Below, piece by piece: positions 1-7,484 of a DNA stretch of 18,165 nucleotides. The first letter of the stretch is position 1. Each line of letters starts with the position of its first letter. The notes below the pieces were generated by a model. It worked only from the letters and a program-made list of their open reading frames with translations. It did not search any database and had not been told where the DNA came from. This stretch comes from DAOTVS01 sp034436375 (GTDB lineage: Bacteria > Chloroflexota > Anaerolineae > SpSt-313), in NCBI GenBank assembly GCA_034436375.1, contig DAOTVS010000130.1, positions 1 to 18,165 of the forward strand. Direction: 5' to 3'. The position numbers and the translations under genes were made by a program.

Positions 1-848
1 CGCAGGCGGCCGATGGAATCGAGTTCGTCGACAAAGATGATGCTGGGGCGGCTGCGCTTGGCTTCCGAGAAGAGATCGCGTACACGGCTGGCCCCGACAC
101 CGACGAACATCTCCATAAAATCAGAGCCGGTGATGCTATAGAAAGGCACGCCCGCTTCGCCGGCCACAGCGCGGGCCAGGAGCGTCTTGCCGGTGCCCGG
201 CGGCCCGACGAGCAGGATGCCCTTGGGCATGGAAGCGCCGACGCGGCGGAACTTGCCCGGGTTGCGCAAAAAGTCGATGACCTCACGCAGCTCCATCTTG
301 GGGCCATCGGCGCCGGCCACGTCGTTAAAGGTCACAGCAGTGGCAGGCTCTTTCCGGTAGAGTTTGGCCCCGCTGCGGCCAAAGTTGGTCATGCTCTGGC
401 CCTGACCGCCTACGCTACGGGCAAAGGCCAGGCCCAGGGCCACCAACAGCAGGATGGGTAACACGGTCCCCAGCACCGTCCATACCGAGCCCAAGCCGCT
501 CGTGCTCAACGCATCAATGCGCACGTTGTTGCTTTCCAGGGCGGCATAGAGGCCCGGGTCGTCAAAGGCCGGGCGACGTGTGGTAAAGGTGGTGTACTGG
601 ATTGGGGTCGTCTGACCCGGTGGTGTGGTCGTAGCCTGGTTCTTGAGCTGACCACGGATCTCATCGCCCTGGGTAACAATGGCGCTGACATTACCAGCAT
701 CGACCTGAGAGCGGAATTCGGAATAGGGAATCGTCGCGGCATTATCCGTGCTGGTAGTACCGATTGTGCAACCACAGGCCAGCAGCAGCACCACAGCCAC
801 CGGCAACAAGAGCTTTGTCAGGCTATGGGTCCTTCTTTGTAGTACCAT
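1..848 (-). CDS. ftsH: ATP-dependent zinc metalloprotease FtsH, N-terminal part (runs off left edge)
   Basis: Membrane-anchored AAA+ protease that unfolds and degrades membrane and short-lived cytosolic proteins. Reading the minus strand from the ATG at 848 gives about 282 residues before the window ends. An N-terminal hydrophobic segment (about 10-24) is followed by an extracytoplasmic region, a second membrane segment (about 120-145), and the start of the AAA domain. That domain shows the Walker A motif GPPGTGKT and Walker B IIFVDELDS, and the FtsH-typical stretches VTFNDVAG and GSDFMEMFVGVGASRVRDLF. The second region of homology and the HEXXH protease domain lie outside the window. The first hydrophobic segment ends in LLAC, a textbook lipobox with C25, which is odd for FtsH (see findings). 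A modest AGGGAA lies just before the start. It is divergent from the PRC-barrel gene. The family call is secure; the exact start is likely. Confidence 0.95.
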   Translation of the reverse strand, partial: MVLQRRTHSLTKLLLPVAVVLLLACGCTIGTTSTDNAATIPYSEFRSQVDAGNVSAIVTQGDEIRGQLKNQATTTPPGQTTPIQYTTFTTRRPAFDDPGLYAALESNNVRIDALSTSGLGSVWTVLGTVLPILLLVALGLAFARSVGGQGQSMTNFGRSGAKLYRKEPATAVTFNDVAGADGPKMELREVIDFLRNPGKFRRVGASMPKGILLVGPPGTGKTLLARAVAGEAGVPFYSITGSDFMEMFVGVGASRVRDLFSEAKRSRPSIIFVDELDSIGRL

Positions 849-1150
849 CTATTCCCTGCCGATAATGAGCTTGCCCAGGGCATCACTGCCTTTGATACCC
901 GGGGCGACCCGAGATCGAGCACAGCCGGCGCTCAAGCGAGTCTCGTTGGGCGTCAGCTATCCGAACTCGTGGGTAGCAACATACGTGCCAGATGTCGAGC
1001 CTCAGCCAGCACGACCGATTCTTCGGCATCTGGCACACCTGTTGCTCGTGCAAAACGGATCATACCGCCAATTCATTTTCATGATCATGCTGGTGGTTAT
1101 GGCCCTATGCAGAGAGGCGCATTCAGGCCATGACTGGGGAGGTGGGAGGC
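849..1150. promoter_or_regulatory. Divergent intergenic region between ftsH and the PRC-barrel gene, with an inverted repeat
   Basis: About 300 bases separate the two divergent genes. No convincing -35/-10 pair was found for either. The clearest structure is an inverted repeat: GTGCCAGATGTCG at 985-997 and its complement CGGCATCTGGCAC at 1024-1036. It has 13 pairs including one G-T, and the arms are 26 bases apart. It could be an operator for either gene or an RNA hairpin in the ftsH leader. An open frame at 748-1188 on the plus strand overlaps ftsH and has no recognisable features, so it is not called. Confidence 0.4.
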
Positions 1151-1810
1151 TTGGAGATTCGTTTGGGTGTGGCAGCGAGACTCAATGACGGCACGATGGC
1201 AGGCCGGGTGAGCAAAGTGGTGCTGGACCCGAACAAGGGGGTGGTGACGCACCTGGTGATCCATCGGGCCGAGAACCGTGGCCCGGACCGCCTGGTGCCC
1301 GTGGATCAGGTGCTGGTGGGCGATGAGGAGCAGGTACAACTGCGGATCGGCCGCCAGGAACTGGAAGAAGAGGTCAGGTTCGACCCCGACTATTTCATCA
1401 CGCTGGAGTATGGCGACTGGCCCGGGCCCTACCCGGTAACGGCGCAGCCCATTGTGGCCTGGGGCCGCCCTTACCCGGCAGAGGGGCTGCCGCTCGAGCC
1501 CCCTGAGCCCGCCACCGAGCTGCCCTTTGTGGCCGCAGGCACTCCACATCCGCCGGCCGGCAGCATCGTCCTCGAGCCGGAGATGCGCGTCTTTGCCTTC
1601 GAGGGTCAGCCCCTGGGGCGAGTCGTGGAGGTGCTCTCGGACCCGCAGAGCGGCGTGGCCACATACCTGGTACTGGTCGATAACCAGGGTGATGCGGTAA
1701 ACCGCCTGGTGCCAACAAGCTGGATCCGCTCTGTGCAGGGCTCGGATATAACGCTGGCGGTAGGGCCGCGGGTAGTGGAACGGTTGTCGGTATATCCTGA
1801 GGTCGGCTGA
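1151..1810 (+). CDS. Protein with two PRC-barrel domains
   Basis: Small protein of about 219 residues made of two PRC-barrel-like units. The first is near residues 4-68 (RLGVAARLNDGT, then GVVTHLVIHRA). The second is near 143-208 (MRVFAFEGQPLGRVVEV, then GVATYLVLVD). They are joined by a Pro-rich linker. Both units carry the PRC pattern of a short beta strand, a G.V..V..D turn and a T.LVI/LVL strand. PRC-barrels occur in RimM, in photosynthetic reaction-centre H subunits and in many stand-alone adaptor proteins; the job here is unknown. I chose the TTG at 1151 because GGAGGT at 1138-1143 sits at good spacing. An in-frame ATG at 1130 would add seven residues but has only a distant AGAGAGG. There is no signal peptide or membrane segment, so it is probably cytosolic. 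Two hairpins follow the stop. Confidence 0.85.
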   Translation: MEIRLGVAARLNDGTMAGRVSKVVLDPNKGVVTHLVIHRAENRGPDRLVPVDQVLVGDEEQVQLRIGRQELEEEVRFDPDYFITLEYGDWPGPYPVTAQPIVAWGRPYPAEGLPLEPPEPATELPFVAAGTPHPPAGSIVLEPEMRVFAFEGQPLGRVVEVLSDPQSGVATYLVLVDNQGDAVNRLVPTSWIRSVQGSDITLAVGPRVVERLSVYPEVG

Positions 1811-1832
1811 GCCTCAACGGGTCACACCCCAA

Positions 1833-1884
1833 CCCCTCTCCGGCACAGTGTATGACGAGATGCTCGCCCAGCGCCGGGGAGGGG
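1833..1884. terminator. Terminator-like hairpin repeat, copy A
   Basis: CCCCTCTCCGGC (1833-1844) pairs with GCCGGGGAGGGG (1873-1884): 12 pairs with one G-T, and a 28-base loop. It lies just after the PRC-barrel stop, between convergent genes. There is no U tract, so its role as a terminator rests on position and stem strength. The loop resembles that of the next hairpin (both hold TGTATGA), so the two look like copies of one repeat family. Confidence 0.6.
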
Positions 1885-1924
1885 CGCGTGTGATGGTAAG
1901 GTGCGCCAGCTTGCCACCCGGGTT

Positions 1925-1979
1925 CCCTCTCCCCGGCGTACCTGTGTATGAGCAAGTCTATTCTGCGTCGGGGAGAGGG
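1925..1979. terminator. Terminator-like hairpin repeat, copy B
   Basis: CCCTCTCCCCG (1925-1935) pairs perfectly with CGGGGAGAGGG (1969-1979), and three more inner pairs (one G-T) extend the stem to 14. It sits about 20 bases beyond the stop of the site-2 protease gene on the other strand. With copy A it probably forms a two-sided barrier between convergent transcripts. It could also be an interspersed palindromic repeat. Confidence 0.6.
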
Positions 1980-1999
1980 CAAGGGCTGAGGTTTCTACC

Positions 2000-3145
2000 T
2001 TAGCCTTTGCGCGCGGGGCCAGGGTGTTCTTTACCCAGGTCCGCATTGACCTGGAGATAGTTGATCACATCCTGCCGGCGCAGGAGCCCTACCATGTGAT
2101 GCGGCTGGTCGACGACGGGCAATTGCTCATAGCCGCCCCGGCCCAGCCTGTCTACAGCGACAGCCAGGTCCTCATTGGGGTTTACGGTAACGAGACGATC
2201 GTAGGGTGTCATCGCCTCGGCGACTGTCTCTTCTGGGCGCTTTTCGCGCGGCACGCGGCGGATATCATCGAGGCAGATCAGGCCCACCAACTGGCCATCA
2301 CTGGCCACAGGGTAGGCATGTTGGCGGCCGGAGAGAACATGGTCGTCAACCAGCTTCTGAATGGTGATGTTCGGGGGCACCTGGTCCACATTGCTCGCCA
2401 TCAGCCGCCCAACGGGCACCCCTTGCAATGACTGGCGGACGAGCAACTCACGATAGCTGGAGACGGCGGCATTGTTGAGGAACCAGCCGACAAGCCCGAG
2501 CCAGATACCGCTGATAAAGTTGCCCCCCAGAATCAGGGCCACACCGGCAAAGATGAGGAGAAAAGCGAATCCCTGGCCCACCCAGGTGGCGATGCGGGTA
2601 GCCCGGCGCAGGTTATGGGTCGCGCCCCAGAGGATAGCCCGCAGCACACGACCGCCGTCGAGCGGAAATCCAGGCACCAGGTTAAAGATGCCCAGGACCA
2701 GGTTGATGAGCGCCAGATACTGGGCAAGGGCCGCCCCGGCCCCATTGAACGGGCGCAAGAGCAGGTAGATACCGTAGAACACACCTGCAAACACCAGGCT
2801 GCTGAAAGGGCCCACAAAGGCCATCGTAAACTCGTTGCTGGCTGTGCGTGGCTCCTCTTCAATCTGCGAGACGCCGCCCAGGATGAAAAGAGTGATGCTC
2901 TCGACCGGCAGGCCCTGGCGGCGCGCCACCAGCGAGTGAGCCAGCTCATGGCCCAACACCGAGGCGAAGAGGAGCAGGCTCGAGGCGACGCCCAGCGCCC
3001 AGTTTGTGAGCGTGGAAAAGTTGGGAAAAAGCACCGGGTAATAGCCAATGGCCAGGGTCCAGGTGATCAACAGGAAGATGATGATCCAGCTCCAGTCGAC
3101 GCGGATGCGAATGCCGGCGATCCGCCCTATCGTGAACGCGCGCAA
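2000..3145 (-). CDS. Site-2 protease (peptidase M50) with C-terminal CBS domains
   Basis: Intramembrane zinc metalloprotease of 381 residues. The family cleaves transmembrane substrates such as anti-sigma factors. Membrane segments lie near residues 19-33, 48-65, 108-130, 140-158 and 188-225. The zinc site is HELAH at 66-70 (H66, E67 catalytic, H70), with the third ligand D163 in FPLDGGR. Residues from about 245 to 365 form a CBS pair (VGRLMA...QLVGLICLDDIRR, then VAEAMTP...MVGLLRRQDVINYL), which in this subfamily is a regulatory adenine-nucleotide-binding module. The start is TTG at 3145, preceded by AAGGAG at good spacing; no suitable ATG is nearby. It is the last gene of a minus-strand run, about 30 bases after the unknown gene upstream. 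The substrate is not evident from the neighbours. Confidence 0.94.
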   Translation of the reverse strand: MRAFTIGRIAGIRIRVDWSWIIIFLLITWTLAIGYYPVLFPNFSTLTNWALGVASSLLLFASVLGHELAHSLVARRQGLPVESITLFILGGVSQIEEEPRTASNEFTMAFVGPFSSLVFAGVFYGIYLLLRPFNGAGAALAQYLALINLVLGIFNLVPGFPLDGGRVLRAILWGATHNLRRATRIATWVGQGFAFLLIFAGVALILGGNFISGIWLGLVGWFLNNAAVSSYRELLVRQSLQGVPVGRLMASNVDQVPPNITIQKLVDDHVLSGRQHAYPVASDGQLVGLICLDDIRRVPREKRPEETVAEAMTPYDRLVTVNPNEDLAVAVDRLGRGGYEQLPVVDQPHHMVGLLRRQDVINYLQVNADLGKEHPGPARKG

Positions 3146-3175
3146 TGGCTTCTCCTTTCTATCACCCTGCGGTTT

Positions 3176-3565
3176 TCAGCCCTGTCTCAATGGAGGAATG
3201 ACTTCACCCTGGGGGGTTGCCTCGACGCGCAGCGTGATGTGCTGGTAATCACGGCGGATCTCGGGCCTGCCGGGCTGCCCCGGGTAATGCGACTGGTCGA
3301 GGACGATATCCTGCTCAAAGCTCTCGATGCCCCCCTCGAGCAAGGTGAGAATGGCCTGGGCGCCGAGGCCGGCCGCCAGCTCGCGGTCATCGAGTCCGGC
3401 CGTCTGCTCAGCCAGCGCCTCGCGTAGGGAGGGGCGCACCTTGATGCGCACTGGCCAGGTCTGGACGCCATCGTCTTTGGTCACACCAAAGCGGGCCACC
3501 TGATAATCGGCCCCGGTAAAACGGTCAAAGCCATCGAAACGTATATCATAGACATGCCATGCCAT
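3176..3565 (-). CDS. Hypothetical protein, 129 aa
   Basis: I do not recognise this protein. It is soluble, with no signal peptide or membrane segment. The N-terminus MAWHVYDIRFDGFDRF looks like beta strands. The middle (about 45-80) is rich in Ala, Leu and Glu and probably helical (SLREALAEQTAGLDDRELA). The end (about 105-124) again looks like a strand (HITLRVEA). The ATG at 3565 follows AAAGGA at good spacing, which supports it as a real gene. It lies about 30 bases from both the NYN RNase gene upstream and the site-2 protease downstream, so it is probably co-transcribed with them. Confidence 0.75.
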   Translation of the reverse strand: MAWHVYDIRFDGFDRFTGADYQVARFGVTKDDGVQTWPVRIKVRPSLREALAEQTAGLDDRELAAGLGAQAILTLLEGGIESFEQDIVLDQSHYPGQPGRPEIRRDYQHITLRVEATPQGEVIPPLRQG

Positions 3566-3596
3566 GTGACAGTCCTTTCATCAGTGCCGTTTGAGA

Positions 3597-4079
3597 TCAG
3601 CCGCCCGCAGGCTGGGCCTGCCCATGCCCCATGCGGCTGTGGGCCTGAGCAGGGCGATAGATGATAAAGCGATCATCGACGATCATGTAGGGTATGCGGC
3701 GGTCCTCGATCCACGGCCAGTGGGTATGGTATTGCCGAAAGGTATCGTTGGAGAGCACATCGGCCCCGAGCTGATCAGCCGTCTCAAGGATAAAGTAATC
3801 GGCCTCTGTCTCGGCAGGGGCCTGTATAACCACTTCCCGCTGCAGCAGGTCCTCCAGCTCTTGTGGATGATCGATCTGGTGGTGGAGGGCAGCGTCGATG
3901 ATGACAATGACCCGGTCATATTGCTTGTGCAATGCCTCCATGGCCAGGTACAGGTTCTCCAGTCGCGGCTTACCTTCGGCGGTGCGTTCCTCATAAGCCA
4001 CATTTGAGCCATCGACGACAATGGAAAAGCTCCGGGAGCGCCTGGAGGCCTGGGCCTTATCCGATGGTGAGCTGATCAC
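3597..4079 (-). CDS. NYN / Zc3h12a-like ribonuclease domain protein
   Basis: A stand-alone PIN-like nuclease domain of about 160 residues. Members of the NYN/Regnase fold are metal-dependent endoribonucleases. The signature strand and first acidic residue are in SIVVDGSNVAYEE. A second strand with an acid is VIVIIDAALH. The third is ETEADYFILETADQLGADVLSNDTFRQY, matching the family pattern of acidic residues followed by a SND.F motif. I chose the GTG at 4079: it has a strong GGAGGAGGT at 4082-4090 and overlaps the end of the BON gene by 23 bases. The longer frame starting at 4130 only reads the BON gene out of frame. The overlap implies translational coupling to the BON-domain protein. RNA targets are unknown; it could act as a toxin or as a housekeeping RNase. 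Confidence 0.85.
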   Translation of the reverse strand: MISSPSDKAQASRRSRSFSIVVDGSNVAYEERTAEGKPRLENLYLAMEALHKQYDRVIVIIDAALHHQIDHPQELEDLLQREVVIQAPAETEADYFILETADQLGADVLSNDTFRQYHTHWPWIEDRRIPYMIVDDRFIIYRPAQAHSRMGHGQAQPAGG

Positions 4080-4752
4080 GCACCTCCTCCACGCCCTCCA
4101 CATCAGAAACGATGTCTTCGACCACCGCAATATCGTCCAGGTCCTCCACCCGGCCGCGCAAGGTCACAACGCCGTCGCGCACGCGAACCAGGATGGGCAG
4201 GGCCGTGGTCGAAGCATGCAGGCGCAGCGCCTCGCGCACACGATCGGCAATCTCCGCATCGCTGGTTGCAAAGCGGGCGGGCACCTCTTCCTCATCCAAT
4301 GGAGCATCATCGGCGGAAGAGGCAAAGCCGATGCCCATATCAACATCACTCTGCGAGCGGGAAGGCAGGGTAGGGGGATCTTCAGGCGGGGTGTAGATCT
4401 CTCCAGCGTCGATGGCTTCATAAACGTCGGTCGTGGCGGCGTCATCCTGCATCTCCCAGCCGGGCACATCCGGCTTTTCCAGCCCATCTTTGGGCACCGG
4501 GCTGCCGTACATGTGCGGCGAGAACGCGTTTTCGATAAACAGAAGATCTTCCTCGCTCAAGCGCTCATCGGGATCCAGCAGATACGCCTCTTCAATCGAG
4601 CCGTCATCGCCCTCGGTATAGCTCTCTTCCCACTGCTCATAGCCCTCGTCCTGGCTATCATAGTCGGGAGCGCCTGGTCCTTCAGGCTCATACTCATCCT
4701 GCTCTTCCTGGCGCCACCGTTCGTAACCCTTGTATTCTCTCCTTTGCGCCAT
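4057..4752 (-). CDS. BON-domain protein with acidic N-terminal region
   Basis: Protein of 231 residues. The C-terminal part (about 160-231) is a BON domain: DAEIADRVREALRLHA, then LPILVRVRDGVVTLRGRV, then a hydrophobic strand and VEGVEEVRDQLTIG. BON domains bind phospholipid or small ligands and occur in OsmY and mechanosensitive channels. The first 155 residues are very acidic and probably disordered, rich in Glu, Asp, Tyr and Pro. No signal peptide is present, so unlike OsmY this protein is probably cytosolic. The ATG at 4752 has GAGGGTGAG just upstream. Its 3' end holds the ribosome-binding site of the NYN RNase gene. A 41-bp hairpin lies about 70 bases upstream of the start. Confidence 0.85.
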   Translation of the reverse strand: MAQRREYKGYERWRQEEQDEYEPEGPGAPDYDSQDEGYEQWEESYTEGDDGSIEEAYLLDPDERLSEEDLLFIENAFSPHMYGSPVPKDGLEKPDVPGWEMQDDAATTDVYEAIDAGEIYTPPEDPPTLPSRSQSDVDMGIGFASSADDAPLDEEEVPARFATSDAEIADRVREALRLHASTTALPILVRVRDGVVTLRGRVEDLDDIAVVEDIVSDVEGVEEVRDQLTIG

Positions 4753-4820
4753 CTCACCCTCTCATGGAGCCGAGGTCACCGGCCACTGGCCATAACCAAG
4801 GGAGCAATAACCATGCCAAA

Positions 4821-4913
4821 CCTGGCATACGGAAAAGCAAGGCGTCCCCCCGTAGGGGAGAACACACAATGCTCTCCCCTACGGGGGGACGCCTTGCTTT
4901 TCCGTATGCCAGG
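4821..4913. repeat. Perfect 41-bp inverted repeat (long hairpin)
   Basis: Positions 4821-4861 are an exact reverse complement of 4873-4913, separated by an 11-base loop (acacacaatgc). The arms run from CCTGGCATACGG to CCGTAGGGGAGA. It lies immediately after the stop of the small membrane protein (minus strand) and before the BON gene. It may act as a transcription barrier or RNA-stability element. Its perfect pairing and the CGTAGGGG core suggest a mobile palindromic repeat rather than a simple terminator. Confidence 0.9.
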
Positions 4914-4915
4914 GA

Positions 4916-5338
4916 TCAGCGGCGGCCCATGCGCAGGCCTAACAACCAACCGGTGACCAGGGCCACGCCGACGGCCTGGAGGGGATAGCGCCGGATGGTC
5001 TCCGCCATGTCGCGCTGGATGCCGTTCATATCGGTCTGGCGCAGGTAGGCAGCGCTGCGCTCAAGATTCTCAGCAAAGCGACGAGCAGCGGTATCGCCGT
5101 CAGGGGAACTGCCGCGCAAGGTATTGGCCGCTCGAGAGAGGCCCTCAGCGGCAATGACCCGCGCCCGGTCAATACCCTGCGACAGGCGGCCACCCAGGCG
5201 CCTTGTCTGCCTTTCGGTCTGCCCGGCAACCTGACTGGCCTGAGATTGGGCATTTTGCCAGGACTGGCCCATCGACTGGGCGCCGGGCCCTTGCGGCCCT
5301 GCGGCCGGCGGCCCCTGGCGCCATGGATAATCGCTCAT
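4916..5338 (-). CDS. Small protein with C-terminal membrane anchor, DUF883/YqjD-like tail
   Basis: Protein of 140 residues. The first 30 are Pro/Gly/Gln-rich (MSDYPWRQGPPAAGPQGPG). Residues 30-110 are charged, Gln/Arg/Ala-rich and probably a long amphipathic helix. The end (about 113-140) reads RRYPLQAVGVALVTGW then LLGLRMGRR, a single membrane helix with a basic tail. This layout resembles DUF883 proteins such as ElaB and YqjD, which tether ribosomes to the inner membrane; the resemblance is in architecture and is not proof of homology. The ATG at 5338 is favoured because AAGGAG precedes it by seven bases. An in-frame GTG eight codons upstream would overlap that site. It ends two bases before the 41-bp hairpin. 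Confidence 0.75.
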   Translation of the reverse strand: MSDYPWRQGPPAAGPQGPGAQSMGQSWQNAQSQASQVAGQTERQTRRLGGRLSQGIDRARVIAAEGLSRAANTLRGSSPDGDTAARRFAENLERSAAYLRQTDMNGIQRDMAETIRRYPLQAVGVALVTGWLLGLRMGRR

Positions 5339-5425
5339 GCACGATCTCCTTTCGGTGCTCACGTTCCAGGCCCGGTTTTTCCAGAAGAAGAAGTAGCAAG
5401 AAGCGTGCCAACCTTAAAAAGAGGG

Positions 5426-7189
5426 TCAGGCGGGAACGGCCTGGACGGCCTGCGCGACCTGCGCAGGATCCTGAACGGGCGCACAAGTCTGCGCGCCACG
5501 GCGGACATAGAGCACGGGCTGGGGCTGAGCGCTCAGGCCCAGCTGGTCCAGGCGGCCATGTTGCCGCAAAGGATCAACCGATTCGACGAGCACATTGGGA
5601 TCATAGATCGCCAGCGCCGCCAGGCGCAATTGCTGGCTGAGCTTGGCAGCCGTATCGCCAACAATGATCAGGTGCAGCGGGGTGTGAACGTAGCGGTAGA
5701 CCGTCAGGCCATAGGGCGCAGCATGGTGGCGATAGGGGCCATAGAGCGGCGCCATGGCCTCGAGACAGCCAACGGCGGCCTCGTGGTGCTTTTCGATGCC
5801 AGTCAGGCGATAGAGGCGCAGGGCCAGGTCAGCCGCTATGGCGTTCTGATCGAGCAGCTTGTGGCGATCCTGCAGGCGACCCTGGTCGGATGGGTGGAAG
5901 GGGATATCGTAGAAACCGCCCACGTCGGGGTCGAGCAGGCGGGCATAGATGATATCGAGCAGGGTCTCGGCGCGCTGGCGAAAATCGCCAGCCGCGACAT
6001 AGGCGTCGGCGTCGAGGAGGGCGTGCCCCATCCAGGCCAGGTCCACCAGCAACCCGGGCAGGTGAGGCGAGCCATCGTAGTAGTGGGCCATGCCGGCGCC
6101 GGGCACAAAGTTGCGCTCCCAGATGGCCTCGAGCGCCTCAACAGCCCGGTCGGCCAGGGCGGGCTCGCCGAACACAACCGCTCCACGCAGGAGAGCGCGA
6201 ACCATCATGGCGTTCCAATCTGTGAACAGGGTCGGGTCAACGGCTGGCGGCTGCCGCTCGGCGCGGGCATCAGCGCGCAGATGATAGTATTGCTCATCGG
6301 CGTCGACGCTGCCGGCAAAGGCGCCGCTGGGATCGCTCAGGACGTCGTCGGCAAAGGCGATGATCTCATGCGCAGTGCGGCGGTAGAGATCATCGCCGAA
6401 AACCTGGACGGCCTGCAGGCAGTCATCCAGCAAGCGGGCGTTGGTTTCGAGCAGTTTTTCATAGTGCGGATCGGCCCAATCGGCTGTGACCGAATAGCGG
6501 AAAAAGCCGCCGCCTACGCTATCGTAGACACCGCCCGTGGCCATCGCCGTGAGCGTAGAGCCAGCCACATCGAGCAGCGCCCCATCGTGCGTGCCCTGCC
6601 CCACAGCCAGGGCGAACTCGAGCACCTCGGGCACGGGGAACTTGGGCTCATTGCCAAAGCCACCATAGCGAGGATCATAGGCGGTCATGACCGATTGCGT
6701 CACCGTGTTGACGATATCGACGCTCACTTCGCCACGGAGGCGCTGTCGGAGTTCGTGAATGCGCGCCCTGCGGGCGCGCCGCCGCTGCACCTTAGCCTCC
6801 AGGTCGGCCCGCTGATCGCGATAGTAGGTGGTCACTTCGCTGAGCGACTCCAGGAAGGCATCCGCAGGCATAAAGGTGCTGCCACTCAGCAGGTCACCCT
6901 CGGGGGTCAGGAACGCCGTCGTGGGCCAACCGCCCAGGTTATAGCGGCTGTTCAGGTCGGGCCGACGGTCGTTGTCGATGCGCACAGGCACGACCTCGGC
7001 GGCGACACGGCGAATCACCTCCGGGTCACGATAGGTCTCTTGATCCATAACGTGGCACCAGTGGCACCAGGTCGCACTGATATCGAGCAGAATGGGCAGA
7101 TCGCGCTCCTGGGCCTCACGGAAGGCATCCACGCCCCACGAACGCCAGGGAATACCGATGATGGCAGCATCCTCCTGAATATCAGCCAT
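5426..7189 (-). CDS. DUF255 thioredoxin-fold protein (YyaL/SSP411 family)
   Basis: Cytosolic protein of 587 residues. The N-terminal DUF255 thioredoxin-like domain (about 10-125) has the active-site pattern ATWCHWCHVM, with C42 and C45, and GGWPTTAFLTPEG. The rest is predicted to be an (alpha/alpha)6 barrel related to N-acylglucosamine 2-epimerases: GGFGNEPKFPVPEVLEFAL, GGVYDSVGGGFFRYSV, and DPHYEKLLETNARLL where most relatives have PHFEKML. Family members usually have about 650-700 residues, so this one is compact. The enzymatic reaction of the family is not firmly established. The ATG at 7189 has GGAGG ten bases upstream, inside the end of the preceding gene. It is the third gene of the PIG-L operon, six bases after its neighbour. 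A 785-residue open frame on the opposite strand is a shadow. Confidence 0.92.
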   Translation of the reverse strand: MADIQEDAAIIGIPWRSWGVDAFREAQERDLPILLDISATWCHWCHVMDQETYRDPEVIRRVAAEVVPVRIDNDRRPDLNSRYNLGGWPTTAFLTPEGDLLSGSTFMPADAFLESLSEVTTYYRDQRADLEAKVQRRRARRARIHELRQRLRGEVSVDIVNTVTQSVMTAYDPRYGGFGNEPKFPVPEVLEFALAVGQGTHDGALLDVAGSTLTAMATGGVYDSVGGGFFRYSVTADWADPHYEKLLETNARLLDDCLQAVQVFGDDLYRRTAHEIIAFADDVLSDPSGAFAGSVDADEQYYHLRADARAERQPPAVDPTLFTDWNAMMVRALLRGAVVFGEPALADRAVEALEAIWERNFVPGAGMAHYYDGSPHLPGLLVDLAWMGHALLDADAYVAAGDFRQRAETLLDIIYARLLDPDVGGFYDIPFHPSDQGRLQDRHKLLDQNAIAADLALRLYRLTGIEKHHEAAVGCLEAMAPLYGPYRHHAAPYGLTVYRYVHTPLHLIIVGDTAAKLSQQLRLAALAIYDPNVLVESVDPLRQHGRLDQLGLSAQPQPVLYVRRGAQTCAPVQDPAQVAQAVQAVPA

Positions 7190-7195
7190 GCACTG

Positions 7196-7471
7196 TTAGC
7201 CTCCGCTTTTCGCTTGATCCTGCGCTTCTTCATAGGCATAGACCATGAATTGGCGCACCTGCTCGTCGAGGCCCTCCGTCGAGAGGAAGACCTCGGTATC
7301 TCCAACCAACGGCTGCACGCGCACGCTCACGCTCCCCTGGCTGCTGGCCAGGATGATGCAATCCTGGCCCCGCTCGGCAATGCGCAACCCGAGCCCGCTG
7401 GGGCCAAAGAACCTGGCGGCCAGATCGAGCACCTGCTGGGGCCCCAAATGGGTCGACGTGCCGTAATTCAC
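7196..7471 (-). CDS. Hypothetical protein, 91 aa
   Basis: I do not recognise this protein. It begins VNYGTSTHLGPQQVLDLAARFF at a GTG (7471) with GGAGGAG upstream. That start lies 13 bases after the PIG-L stop, so the longer frame reaching 7681 is a shadow of the PIG-L gene. Predicted elements are an N-terminal helix (12-23), a run of beta strands (GLGLRIAERGQDCIILAS and SVSVRVQPL) and a C-terminal helix (GLDEQVRQFMVYAYEEAQ). The pattern is compatible with a small alpha/beta or SRPBCC-like ligand domain, but that is a guess. Its position between PIG-L and DUF255 genes with almost no spacing makes co-translation likely. Confidence 0.75.
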   Translation of the reverse strand: MNYGTSTHLGPQQVLDLAARFFGPSGLGLRIAERGQDCIILASSQGSVSVRVQPLVGDTEVFLSTEGLDEQVRQFMVYAYEEAQDQAKSGG

Positions 7472-7484
7472 CTGACTCCTCCGT

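Noticed and set aside
748..1188. Plus-strand frame of 146 codons next to ftsH
   Set aside because: It overlaps the ftsH N-terminus in antisense, lacks a ribosome-binding site and has no recognisable features.
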